This document shows, piece after piece, positions 27,286 through 36,549 of a stretch of DNA of 64,000 nucleotides. The notes beneath the pieces were generated by a model. The model made no database searches. It was not told where the DNA came from and was given only the letters and a program-made list of their open reading frames with translations. Made by a program: the position numbers and the translations under genes. The stretch covers positions 2,384,814 through 2,448,813 of the forward strand of contig NZ_AZSJ01000003.1 of the NCBI RefSeq assembly GCF_000516555.1. Direction: 5' to 3'. The stretch comes from Afipia sp. P52-10 (GTDB lineage: Bacteria > Pseudomonadota > Alphaproteobacteria > Rhizobiales > Xanthobacteraceae). The stretch's first letter is position 1, and each line of letters starts with the position of its first letter.

Positions 27286-27309
27286 GAAGGCCGCCCGCAG
27301 GCGGCCTTC
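27286..27309 (-). terminator. Rho-independent terminator of groES-groEL
   Basis: On the minus strand a perfect 10-bp stem (GAAGGCCGCC with GGCGGCCTTC, loop CGCA or TGCG) is followed by TTTTTT. It ends about 25 bp after the groEL stop codon. Confidence 0.93.
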
Positions 27310-27333
27310 GATCGTTTTCGCCGGGTGGCGGGC

Positions 27334-28983
<1,650 letters not shown>

Positions 28984-29099
28984 TTACTCCTGAGAGGGAC
29001 TGGTCTTGCCGGCCTTGCGGGGCGGCCTTGGCCGCGAACCACAAGGACGGCAGATGTCTTGCAGACGGATATGACGAGGATCGTGAACGGGACGGCTGC

Positions 29100-29396
29100 T
29101 TACGACAGCACGCCCATGATGTCGGACTCCTTCATGATCAGGAGCTCTTCACCATCGAGCTTGACCTCGGTGCCGGACCACTTGCCGAACAGCACCTTGT
29201 CGCCGACCTTGATGTCGATCGGGATCAGCTTGCCGGTCTCGTCGCGGCCGCCCGGGCCGACGGCGACCACCTGGCCCTGCGAGGGCTTCTCCTTGGCGGA
29301 GTCGGGGATGATGATGCCGCCCGCGGTCTTCTCTTCAGCGTCGATGCGCTTGACGACGACACGATCGTGGAGCGGACGGAACTTCGTCTTGGCCAT
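29100..29396 (-). CDS. groES: Co-chaperonin GroES
   Basis: 98 aa from ATG 29396, giving the usual [17 protein letters not shown] start; an upstream in-frame start at 29408 is unlikely. The mobile loop [21 protein letters not shown] and the [16 protein letters not shown] segment are standard. It is the first gene of the operon, with a CIRCE element 65 bp upstream of the start codon. Confidence 0.97.
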   Translation of the reverse strand: MAKTKFRPLHDRVVVKRIDAEEKTAGGIIIPDSAKEKPSQGQVVAVGPGGRDETGKLIPIDIKVGDKVLFGKWSGTEVKLDGEELLIMKESDIMGVLS

Positions 29397-29460
29397 AGGG
29401 GTCCTCACTGGTACGTTTGGGTAGGTGGCGCGTGGTGCCGGTTGCCCGGAGAAACGGGAT

Positions 29461-29487
29461 TTAGCAATCTCATTATGAGAGTGCTAG
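29461..29487. promoter_or_regulatory. CIRCE element (HrcA operator)
   Basis: TTAGCAATC-TCATTATGA-GAGTGCTAG follows the consensus TTAGCACTC-N9-GAGTGCTAA with two deviations in the left arm (A for C, and the matching T) and one in the right. Spacing is exactly 9. It sits where the groES promoter is expected. Confidence 0.93.
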
Positions 29488-29690
29488 CGGGCAGCGGAAT
29501 ATGGCCTGGGCATGTTTCTGTCAAGCAAACGCCGCTTAAGGCCTTGGTGAGGCCGATATTGCATGATCATGAGGGCGAAGCAGCCGGATCATGCCGGTTG
29601 GGGGTGTAATCCAGGGGTCTTGCTTAACGGTCGGTGCTTGCCAGATGGGGCTGGCGCGTCCAGAGTCACCACGTTTGGGGATGTTTCGTG

Positions 29691-30215
29691 ATGGTCAGTT
29701 CAGATTTCGCGCGCGCAATCGCTAAGGTCACAGTGGTCGCGGCTTGCGCCAGTTTGCTGTCCGCGTGCGGCGGCGGCATGAGCCTTGGCGGCATGTTCGG
29801 CGGTTCCTCGTCGCCGCCGCCGCCGGACCCGCCGCCGGTTGCGGAACTTCCGGCGAGCATTCGCGCCGAAGAGATCGTCGGCCGCTGGGGACTTGCCGCC
29901 TACCACAAGCCGGAGGACCGGGCGCGGACGGAAGCCAATGCGCGCACCCAGTGCCGCCAGCCTTATGTCATCAACGCCGGCGCGAATGGCGGCGTCATCA
30001 TGCATCTGGCCGACGAGGCCCAGCCGCAGGAACTGCGCCTGAAGGGCGGACCGGGCGGTAAGAACTACATCGGCCCGCCAGGCCCCGGCGGTGCCGAGAA
30101 GGATCGCGAGATCCTGTCGTTCGACGGTCGCGTCATGACCACGCGCTTCGTCGATCCGGATGCGAACTCGCGCTACGGCACGATGATCTACGTGCGCTGC
30201 GCGCCGCGCGCCTGA
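29691..30215 (+). CDS. Lipoprotein of unknown function
   Basis: 174 aa from ATG 29691. The signal peptide ends in a lipobox, SLLSACGGG, with Cys near residue 25, so it is probably lipid-anchored. A Gly/Pro-rich linker (SSPPPPDPPPVAELP) precedes a compact C-terminal domain with EEIVGRWGLAAYHKPED, NAGANGGVIMHLADEAQPQE and RYGTMIYVRC. The domain is of a kind found in Rhizobiales lipoproteins; no function is known to me. It is expressed divergently from groES across the CIRCE region. Confidence 0.8.
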   Translation: MVSSDFARAIAKVTVVAACASLLSACGGGMSLGGMFGGSSSPPPPDPPPVAELPASIRAEEIVGRWGLAAYHKPEDRARTEANARTQCRQPYVINAGANGGVIMHLADEAQPQELRLKGGPGGKNYIGPPGPGGAEKDREILSFDGRVMTTRFVDPDANSRYGTMIYVRCAPRA

Positions 30216-30280
30216 TCCACGCCGGCATCGCGGGCGGCCGGCGTCATTGTTGATTCCCCCGACTTTGTCTTCCGGGCTAG

Positions 30281-30344
30281 GACTGCAAGGTGGCCTTGCA
30301 GTCTCAACTTGCGGTCCAACTCGCAGTCCAAGGCGCAGTCCAAG
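30281..30344. repeat. Perfect hairpin merging into a 12-13-bp tandem array
   Basis: GACTGCAAGG (30281-30290) and CCTTGCAGTC (30294-30303) are perfect arms around TGG. The right arm is also the first unit of an array: TTGCAGTCTCAAC, TTGCGGTCCAAC, TCGCAGTCCAAG, GCGCAGTCCAAG (30296-30344). It lies 80 bp upstream of the MFS gene. Confidence 0.85.
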
Positions 30345-30423
30345 GCTGGGAATCAGCACGCCCGTTTGTTAAAGCGCGATGGCCGTCATGGCCGTTTGAG
30401 CATGGCGAACCGTTTGCAAGGCC

Positions 30424-31611
30424 ATGCTGCACAGCATCTTCACAGGTCCCACGCGCGCGATCACCGTTCTGTCGGTGACGCAGATTCTCGGCTGGGGCGC
30501 GCTGTATTACCCGCCGGCGCTGGTCTCCTCGCTGATTACCGCCGAATATGGCTGGTCGTTCGCGGTGGCGATGCTCGGCCTGTCGGTCGGGCTCGGCGTA
30601 TCCGGACTGCTCTCGCCCTATGCCTGCGGCCTCGTCGACAAGCACGGCGGCAACCGGGTGATGGCGATCGGCGCGCTGATCGGCGCCTGCGGCCTGGTGG
30701 GGGTCGTACTGGCGGTCGATCCGGTCACCTACCTGCTGGCGTGGGTGTTGATCGGCGCGGCGATGGCTTCGACGCTGTATGACGCCTCGTTCGCGACGCT
30801 GACCTATCTCTACGGCCCGGCGGCCCGGCGGCCGATCACCATCGTCACCTTCGCCGGCGGACTTGCATCCACCATCGCCTGGCCGGCGACGCACCTGCTG
30901 ATCGAGATGATCGGCTGGCGCGGCGCCTATCTGGTGTTCGCCGCCCTGCTCGCCTTCGTCGTCGCACCGTTGCATGCCTTCGCGCTTCCGCGCGAGCGGA
31001 TCAAGGACAGCGCGCCGCAGCCCGCCCAGCAGGCCGCGCCGCCAGCGAAACTGCTGCCGCCGCGCGGCTGGCCGTTCGTTTTGATCGCGGCCGGCTTTTC
31101 GATGGGGGCGTTCGTGATGTCGGGGATCGCCGCGCATCTGCTCGGCATGCTGCAGCGGGGTGGCCTCGATGCGGGTGCGGCCGTGACGGTCGGCGCGCTG
31201 ATCGGCCCGGCCCAGGTCGCCTCGCGCTTCGCTGATTTCGCGACCAAGGGCCGGGCGCATCCGTTGTGGATCGCCCGCGGCGGCATGGCGCTGATGACGC
31301 TGGCGTTCGTCATGCTGCTGGTCGCGGGCATTTCGTTCCCGATGGCGGTGCTGTTCGCCGTGCTTTACGGGGCCGCGAACGGCATCATGACGATTGCCCG
31401 CGGCGCATTGACCCTGCTGCTGTTCGGCCCCGTCGGCTATGGTCATGTGCTCGGCCGCATCGCCCGCCCGGCGCAGATCCTGCAGGCGACCGCGCCGTTC
31501 GTACTGGCGTTCGCGGTGGAGCATGCGTCGGATCAGGTGGTGCTGGCAGTGTCCGCCTGCGGCACGCTGCTGGCGCTGATCTGCTTCGTGCTGCTCAAGC
31601 GGCCGGCCTGA
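30424..31611 (+). CDS. MFS transporter
   Basis: 395 aa with about 12 hydrophobic segments. The loop after the second segment reads GLVDKHGGNRVMAIG, an MFS motif-A variant. The central loop (PRERIKDSAPQPAQQAAPP) divides the two halves. This resembles the small-molecule/oxalate-type MFS group of proteobacteria, but no substrate can be read. The start at ATG 30424 has AAGG just before it. It converges with cheZ. Confidence 0.88.
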   Translation: MLHSIFTGPTRAITVLSVTQILGWGALYYPPALVSSLITAEYGWSFAVAMLGLSVGLGVSGLLSPYACGLVDKHGGNRVMAIGALIGACGLVGVVLAVDPVTYLLAWVLIGAAMASTLYDASFATLTYLYGPAARRPITIVTFAGGLASTIAWPATHLLIEMIGWRGAYLVFAALLAFVVAPLHAFALPRERIKDSAPQPAQQAAPPAKLLPPRGWPFVLIAAGFSMGAFVMSGIAAHLLGMLQRGGLDAGAAVTVGALIGPAQVASRFADFATKGRAHPLWIARGGMALMTLAFVMLLVAGISFPMAVLFAVLYGAANGIMTIARGALTLLLFGPVGYGHVLGRIARPAQILQATAPFVLAFAVEHASDQVVLAVSACGTLLALICFVLLKRPA

Positions 31612-31699
31612 CGTCGCCGGCCGATCGCTCACGGCTCAAATAGTCCCATGAATGAAAGCGGCCCGCGGGTGCGAGCCGCCCGGATTGTTCAGATTTGAT

Positions 31700-32476
31700 T
31701 CAGCCGAACAGCGCGTCGATGTCGTTCTGCGAGGCGTGTCCATCCTCGCCGGGGCCTTTCGGTCCGTTCAGCAGGCGGGCATCGCCGATGCGGTCGTCGA
31801 CGATCGGCGGCGCGTGCGCCTTGATGTGATCGACACCACCCCAGATCTCCATCATGACGTTGATGTGATGCTCGATGAACTTCATCGTCGCCATCACCTT
31901 GCTGATGCGCTGGCCGGTGAGATCCTGGAAGTTGCAGGCTTCGAAGATCGAGATCACCCGCTCCTGGATGTCTTGGGCGAGTTGCGCCTGGATATCCGCA
32001 GTGGGCGCCTTCGCCAGCGCGCTGGCGGCTTCGTCGATCGCCTCCGCCGCTTCGAGAATTTGCTGGGTCGCCTCTTCGGTGCCGCCGACCACGGCGCCGA
32101 GTTCACCGGTGACCTTGGTCATCTCGTCGCCATCGAAGCTCTTGCCGTGCAGCACGGCGATCTCTCGCTTGGTGCGATTGATCGCCTCATGGATCAGGTC
32201 GAGCTCGACCTTGAGCTTCTCGCACTGCTCGATCTGGGCGCGATAGGCTTCGAGCGTCGCCTGCATGCTGTCGGTCCACTGCGAGGAGGCTGAGGCGGCG
32301 ACGGCGGGAGTGATGCCGCTCTCGCGATGCGGCGCGGCCATCTGGGCGCGGATCGCGCGCAGCTCGGCCATGATGTCGTTGTGATAGGCCATCAGCGCGG
32401 CGTCTGCGTCCGCCGGCACGACCATGCTCTCAGGTCCGATTTCTTCGATGCGAAAGCGCTTGCGTTGAACAGCCAT
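31700..32476 (-). CDS. cheZ: CheY phosphatase CheZ
   Basis: 258 aa. It dephosphorylates CheY-P in chemotaxis. The active-site helix carries FQDLTGQRISKVM (residues 183-195), and the catalytic Gln of the DLTGQ region is present at 184 or 189 by comparison with E. coli. The C-terminus (249-258, SQNDIDALFG) is the CheY-binding tail and closely resembles the N-terminal CheY-binding motif of FliM (LSQxEIDALL). No other chemotaxis or flagellar gene is in the window, so this is an orphan locus. Confidence 0.93.
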   Translation of the reverse strand: MAVQRKRFRIEEIGPESMVVPADADAALMAYHNDIMAELRAIRAQMAAPHRESGITPAVAASASSQWTDSMQATLEAYRAQIEQCEKLKVELDLIHEAINRTKREIAVLHGKSFDGDEMTKVTGELGAVVGGTEEATQQILEAAEAIDEAASALAKAPTADIQAQLAQDIQERVISIFEACNFQDLTGQRISKVMATMKFIEHHINVMMEIWGGVDHIKAHAPPIVDDRIGDARLLNGPKGPGEDGHASQNDIDALFG

Positions 32477-32798
32477 TCTTGACCACCCCCAACCAGATTT
32501 TCTTCAGCCTTCTAGCGAATGGGATTTAACGCGGAGTTCACGGGCGGAACCCGGCGTTGCGATCGGGGCGAGGCGACGCAAAGCTGCGGTTAACCATGGC
32601 CCTGTGCCATTCACTGAAAATAAACGCTGTCGGCAGGAAGGGCCAACGTGCCGCATCGTGGTGAATCGAAACGGCCGGCTCGTTTACCAAACCGCATGGG
32701 GTTTCGCCTTTGATGAACCGGTGCGGCGGCTTCGCCGACAACGTCTCGCCGGACGAGGTGGGGCGTTCAACCAACGACGCAAAGTGCAGAGTACGTCG
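32477..32798. other. Divergent promoter region cheZ / L,D-transpeptidase
   Basis: About 320 bp with no convincing gene. A GTG-initiated in-frame extension of the transpeptidase to 32604 gives an Arg-rich N-terminus without a signal peptide and is rejected. No repeats or clear operators were seen. Confidence 0.6.
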
Positions 32799-33566
32799 AT
32801 GTTCAGGAAAACTGTCCGTGCGCTGGTGCTCAGCGCTGCCGTCCTCGTGACGGCTCTCACCGACCAGGCGGCGGCGCAATACGCTGCGCAGTATCCCGCT
32901 CAGGCCGGCTACGACAGCCGCTCCAATATGGGCGGCGGCTTCATCGAATTCCTGTTCGGCGAGCAGCCGCAGGCTTCGCCCTATCAAGAGCGCTATCAGC
33001 GGCCGCGTTACGCGCCGCAGGCGGACCCGTATCAGCCGCCGCAATCGTATCAGCGCCGGCCGATGTATCGCGAGGAGCGCGAAGAGGCTTATGAGCCGGC
33101 GACGCCCGGACGTCCGGCGATGGACCCGAAATACCTGAAGCAGGCGGTTAGCTATTCCGGCCGCGAGCCGGCAGGCACGATCGTCATCGATACGCCAAAC
33201 AAGTTTCTCTATCTCGTGCAGGCCGACGGCCAGGCGCTGCGCTATGGTATCGGCGTCGGCCGTCCGGGCTTTACCTGGTCGGGCGTGAAGACGGTCACGG
33301 CGAAGAAGGAATGGCCATCATGGGTGCCGCCGGCGGAAATGCTGAAGCGCCGCCCCGACCTGCCGCGCTACATGGAGGGCGGCCCGGACAATCCGCTCGG
33401 CGCGCGGGCGATGTATCTCGGCTCCACGCTGTACCGCATCCATGGCTCGAACGAGCCGTGGACGATCGGCACCTCGGTCTCGTCGGGCTGCATTCGCATG
33501 CGCAACGAGGACGTGATCGACCTCTATGAACGCGTCAAGGTCGGCACCCGCGTCGTGGTGATCTGA
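32799..33566 (+). CDS. L,D-transpeptidase (ErfK/YbiS/YcfS/YnhG)
   Basis: 255 aa from ATG 32799, giving a signal peptide (ALVLSAAVLVTALTDQAAAQ). It cross-links peptidoglycan stems or attaches outer-membrane proteins in the periplasm. A Tyr/Pro/Gln-rich linker spans about residues 28-105. The YkuD domain follows: IVIDTPNKFLYLVQADG, the family-typical VTAKKEWPSWVPP, and the catalytic HGSNEP...SSGCIRMRNEDV. A strong terminator follows. Confidence 0.93.
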   Translation: MFRKTVRALVLSAAVLVTALTDQAAAQYAAQYPAQAGYDSRSNMGGGFIEFLFGEQPQASPYQERYQRPRYAPQADPYQPPQSYQRRPMYREEREEAYEPATPGRPAMDPKYLKQAVSYSGREPAGTIVIDTPNKFLYLVQADGQALRYGIGVGRPGFTWSGVKTVTAKKEWPSWVPPAEMLKRRPDLPRYMEGGPDNPLGARAMYLGSTLYRIHGSNEPWTIGTSVSSGCIRMRNEDVIDLYERVKVGTRVVVI

Positions 33567-33590
33567 CTATCGTCGCAGACAGACCTGCAG

Positions 33591-33627
33591 CGGCCGCCTC
33601 CGGACAGAGGCGGCCGCTTTTGTTTTC
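33591..33627 (+). terminator. Rho-independent terminator of the L,D-transpeptidase gene
   Basis: GCGGCCGCCTC (33591-33601) and GAGGCGGCCGC (33608-33618) form a perfect 11-bp stem with loop CGGACA, followed by TTTTGTTTT. Confidence 0.95.
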
Positions 33628-33796
33628 GCATCCCGCACGGCACTGCTGCGGATGCGGTCGCGCAAAGCCGGGCCCATCGGGCGGGCGGCTGCTCTCCTGC
33701 GGGGAATGCGTTTTCTTGGTGCGAACCGGTCTCCACTTCGCTCAAAAACACGCGTATGGTCCGCTGCAATCATCGGACAACAGAAGGAACAACACG

Positions 33797-34609
33797 ATGA
33801 GCGAATACGATGTCGAGCAGGTCACGCCGTACAAGGGGCTGCGCTACAAGAAGCGGACCATGAAGGTGGACGCCGAGGACGAAGCGCGGCTGATGGGCCT
33901 GTGCGGCATCGACCCGGCGGTGTTCCGCGGCTGTGCCGATCCGTCCGCGTTCATCAGCTTCGCCATTCGCGAGGGCGATCGCAACGGCATCTCCTCGAAT
34001 GGCGGCGTCAACATGGTGCAGGGGCTGGTGCAGTCGCGGCCGTTGCGGCTCGATGAAACCATCACCGTGACTGGCGAGATCCTGGACGTGCAGCAGTCGC
34101 CGCGCGGCCGCGTCACCACCAGCGAGACCTGGTATCATGGCGAGAACGGCGAACTCGGCATCACCTCCAAGCGTACGTCGCTGAAGACGGATCCGACCCA
34201 GTATGCCGACCCGAAGCTGCGCGGCGCGGGCGAGCGGCCGGCGCCGGTGGTGGCCGATCCGTCGAAGCTGCGCGCGTTCGGCCGCTTCACGCTGACGCCG
34301 GCGGATGTCGTGGCCTATGGCCGCGACACCACCAACCCGATCCACACCCATGAGGACGCCGCCAAGCGCGCCGGCTATCGCGCGCCGATCATCGGCGGCG
34401 GGCAGGGCGTGCGCTTCCTCACCGCAGCGCTCTGGAAGGAGTTCGCGCCGAAGGCGGTGGACATGGACATCTACTTCCGCCGTCCGCTGTTCTGGGACGA
34501 CAGCTTCGACATCATGGTCGAGGAGACGGGTGGCAAATGGACGGCGATGTGCCTCGCCAAGGACGGCAAGGTCGCGACCGAAATGCGGATCAATGCGCTG
34601 ACGGCTTAA
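33797..34609 (+). CDS. MaoC-like dehydratase / hydratase (FAS1-like)
   Basis: 270 aa. Two hot-dog halves appear. The N-terminal half is FAS1-like dehydratase; the C-terminal half has the hydratase-2 motif YGRDTTNPIHTHEDAAKRAG followed by APIIGGGQGVRF, with Asp and His as likely catalytic residues. Such proteins hydrate enoyl-CoA thioesters, for example in mesaconyl-CoA or beta-oxidation-like routes; the exact substrate is unknown. ATG 33797 has AGAAGGA upstream. It stands alone. Confidence 0.85.
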   Translation: MSEYDVEQVTPYKGLRYKKRTMKVDAEDEARLMGLCGIDPAVFRGCADPSAFISFAIREGDRNGISSNGGVNMVQGLVQSRPLRLDETITVTGEILDVQQSPRGRVTTSETWYHGENGELGITSKRTSLKTDPTQYADPKLRGAGERPAPVVADPSKLRAFGRFTLTPADVVAYGRDTTNPIHTHEDAAKRAGYRAPIIGGGQGVRFLTAALWKEFAPKAVDMDIYFRRPLFWDDSFDIMVEETGGKWTAMCLAKDGKVATEMRINALTA

Positions 34610-34637
34610 GCTGACGGCTGAAGAAGGCGGCTTGTGC

Positions 34638-34749
34638 GTCATTCCGGACGCCGCGAGGCGGCGATCCGGAATCCCACAATTGCAAATCTTTAGAGTTCAT
34701 CACCTGCGAGATTCCGGGGCCGCGCCTTAACGGCGCGCCCCGGAATGAC
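34638..34749. repeat. Dispersed palindromic repeat, GTCATTCCGG family
   Basis: Outer arms GTCATTCCGG (34638-34647) and CCGGAATGAC (34740-34749) are perfect. An internal copy is GGCGGCGATCCGGAATCCC and a second internal part is GAGATTCCGGGGCCGCGCC. A related copy is at 57068-57167. The type is familiar from Bradyrhizobium-group genomes. It sits between two convergent genes. Confidence 0.85.
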
Positions 34750-34762
34750 ACCTACGGAGGGC

Positions 34763-35557
34763 TTACGCAAAGTCGCTGTCGCCGCCATCGTCGAAATCGT
34801 CGGAGTCGTAATCGTCCCCGTCGTCATCATCGTCATAGTTCTCGTTCGAGGCCTGATCGAACATGCCCTGACGGGACTCCGTATCGTTCTGGGCCGAGCG
34901 GCCGACGTCGTTGACGCCGGCATCGCGGGCGAGGTCGCCCTTCGACTGGTCGCCGCCGCTGCTCCAGGGATTGCTGCCGCCGCTCTCCTTGCCGGCGGCG
35001 GACGCATCGCCGAAGCCGTGCTTGGCGCCGCCCATCAGCCCGCCGATGCTGTTCATCAGGAGCGAACCGCCGATCACGCCCGCAGCGGCTGCCGCTGCGG
35101 TGCCGAGGAACGAGCCGCCACCGCCGACCGGGCCGCCTGGTTGCGGCGCGCCTGGTTGCGGCGGCGTCATGCGGGGATCGGCTTGCCGTGGATCAGCCTG
35201 ATAGGCAGGATTGCTGTTCCAGACCGGGCGGTCGCCGGAGCCCGCGCGTACGTTCGGGACCGAGCCGCCACGGCTCGGCTGGCCGAGGATCGCGCTGCGC
35301 ATGCTGTCGAGGAAGCCGCCCTGCTGCTCCTGCGGCGCGGGAGCCATGGCCTGCTCCAGCTCTTCGATGCGCGCGTCGGCGCGTTTCAGCGCCTCGTCCT
35401 GCACCAGCACCGTCTGCACCAGCGCATAGACGGCGTTCGGCGCACGCGACAACCCTTGCGAAATGGCGGCCATCGCATCGGGGTCGCGCGGTGAATTCTC
35501 CAACTTGCTCAGACGCTCGAACAGGTCATCGACCAGTGCGCGTTCTTCGCGGTTCAT
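34763..35557 (-). CDS. DUF2076 protein with acidic tail
   Basis: 264 aa from ATG 35557 behind a good GGAGG. The N-terminal 75 residues form a coiled-coil-like DUF2076 domain (MNREERALVDDLFERLSKLE; LKRADARIEELEQAM). Pro/Gly-rich stretches follow, then a short hydrophobic Gly/Ala segment (GTAAAAAAGVIGGSLLMNS) around 155-175. The tail is extremely acidic, mostly Asp (YDDDDDGDDYDSDDFDD). DUF2076 proteins were described as periplasmic ligand-binding sensors, but no signal peptide is visible here. Confidence 0.85.
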   Translation of the reverse strand: MNREERALVDDLFERLSKLENSPRDPDAMAAISQGLSRAPNAVYALVQTVLVQDEALKRADARIEELEQAMAPAPQEQQGGFLDSMRSAILGQPSRGGSVPNVRAGSGDRPVWNSNPAYQADPRQADPRMTPPQPGAPQPGGPVGGGGSFLGTAAAAAAGVIGGSLLMNSIGGLMGGAKHGFGDASAAGKESGGSNPWSSGGDQSKGDLARDAGVNDVGRSAQNDTESRQGMFDQASNENYDDDDDGDDYDSDDFDDGGDSDFA

Positions 35558-35645
35558 CCTTGCCTCCTCCATGAGAGTCCGTTCCGGCTTGCGGCCGGAT
35601 CGGACAGGCCGCATGTAGGGAACGCTTGTGGCGGCACAAAGCCGG

Positions 35646-35665
35646 GGCTGAAAATATTTTCAGCC
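35646..35665. promoter_or_regulatory. Perfect 20-bp palindrome
   Basis: GGCTGAAAAT is followed directly by ATTTTCAGCC. It is 89 bp upstream of the DUF2076 start and 38 bp past the stop of the deacetylase gene on the same strand. It could be an operator for DUF2076 or a transcript-end hairpin for the upstream operon. No second copy was seen in the window. Confidence 0.6.
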
Positions 35666-35703
35666 GCGGGGTGCGGCACTTTCGACGTGAACAATTCGTA
35701 AGG

Positions 35704-36549
35704 TCATGCCAACGTTACATTGTTCGCCGCGAGCATGCGGGGGAAGTCGTCGCTCATCAGCCAGTCGTATTCGGCCCGGCGCTGATCGGTCAGCGGGTCG
35801 AGCGCGACCAGCGTCGCATCAACGAATCCCGGATGGCACATGATCAATCCGCCGTCCGGCAGCCGGTGCAGGAAGCGTTCGAACAGCTTGCCGAAATCCG
35901 GCTTCTTCGAGAATTTGTAGGCGCCGGCGAAGGCCGGATTGAAGCGCAGCCCGGCGCGCGTCGCGCGCTCGCGGAACGCGACGCTCAGTACGTCCAGCAT
36001 CAACGCTTTCGCGTCCTTGACGGGGCGCGGCTTCTCGCCGCCGCGGCCGCACTGCCGCACCCAGGCGTTCGGCGCATGCTCCTTCACCGCCGAGAGGAAG
36101 GCATCGCGCACCTGCGGAAAGAGCTGCGCGTGCTGATGGCCATCGACATAGTCGGGGGCGCGACCGAGCATCGTGGTAAAGGCCTCGATCTGGGCGACGA
36201 TCTCGGCGCGGAAGATCTCGACGTCCAACCGACGCAGCAGTGCGGTCTGCAGCAGCTTGCCGAGTTTCAGGAATTCGCCATGCTTCTGCGGCCGGAAATG
36301 CAGGGTGAGGGGGTGATACGGCGCCGTCAGCGTCAGGTGCAGGCCGATCGAAAAGCCCGGCCGGTCGCGGGCAACGGCCTTGAGATCGTCGATCTCGTTG
36401 CGGGTGAAGGCCGGCCCCACCACCATCACCGAGGTCGCGCTGAGCCGGCCCTTGCCGATCAAGTCGCGGATCGCGCGGTTGACGCCTTCGCTCATGCCGT
36501 AGTCGTCGGCACAGAGCGAGATCCGGCGGGGCGCAGGCGCTGCGGTCAT
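35704..36549 (-). CDS. YdjC/ChbG/HpnK-family carbohydrate deacetylase
   Basis: 281 aa. Metal-dependent deacetylase fold: ISLCADDYGMSEGVN holds the first Asp pair, IGLHLTLTAPYHP the His, and DGHQHAQLFPQV the second metal/His region. HpnK removes an acetyl group in hopanoid side-chain synthesis, while ChbG acts on chitobiose; the context here (next to a polyprenyl-type glycosyltransferase) suggests a lipid-linked sugar. The start ATG overlaps the glycosyltransferase stop (ATGA at 36546-36549), so the two are translationally coupled. Confidence 0.88.
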   Translation of the reverse strand: MTAAPAPRRISLCADDYGMSEGVNRAIRDLIGKGRLSATSVMVVGPAFTRNEIDDLKAVARDRPGFSIGLHLTLTAPYHPLTLHFRPQKHGEFLKLGKLLQTALLRRLDVEIFRAEIVAQIEAFTTMLGRAPDYVDGHQHAQLFPQVRDAFLSAVKEHAPNAWVRQCGRGGEKPRPVKDAKALMLDVLSVAFRERATRAGLRFNPAFAGAYKFSKKPDFGKLFERFLHRLPDGGLIMCHPGFVDATLVALDPLTDQRRAEYDWLMSDDFPRMLAANNVTLA

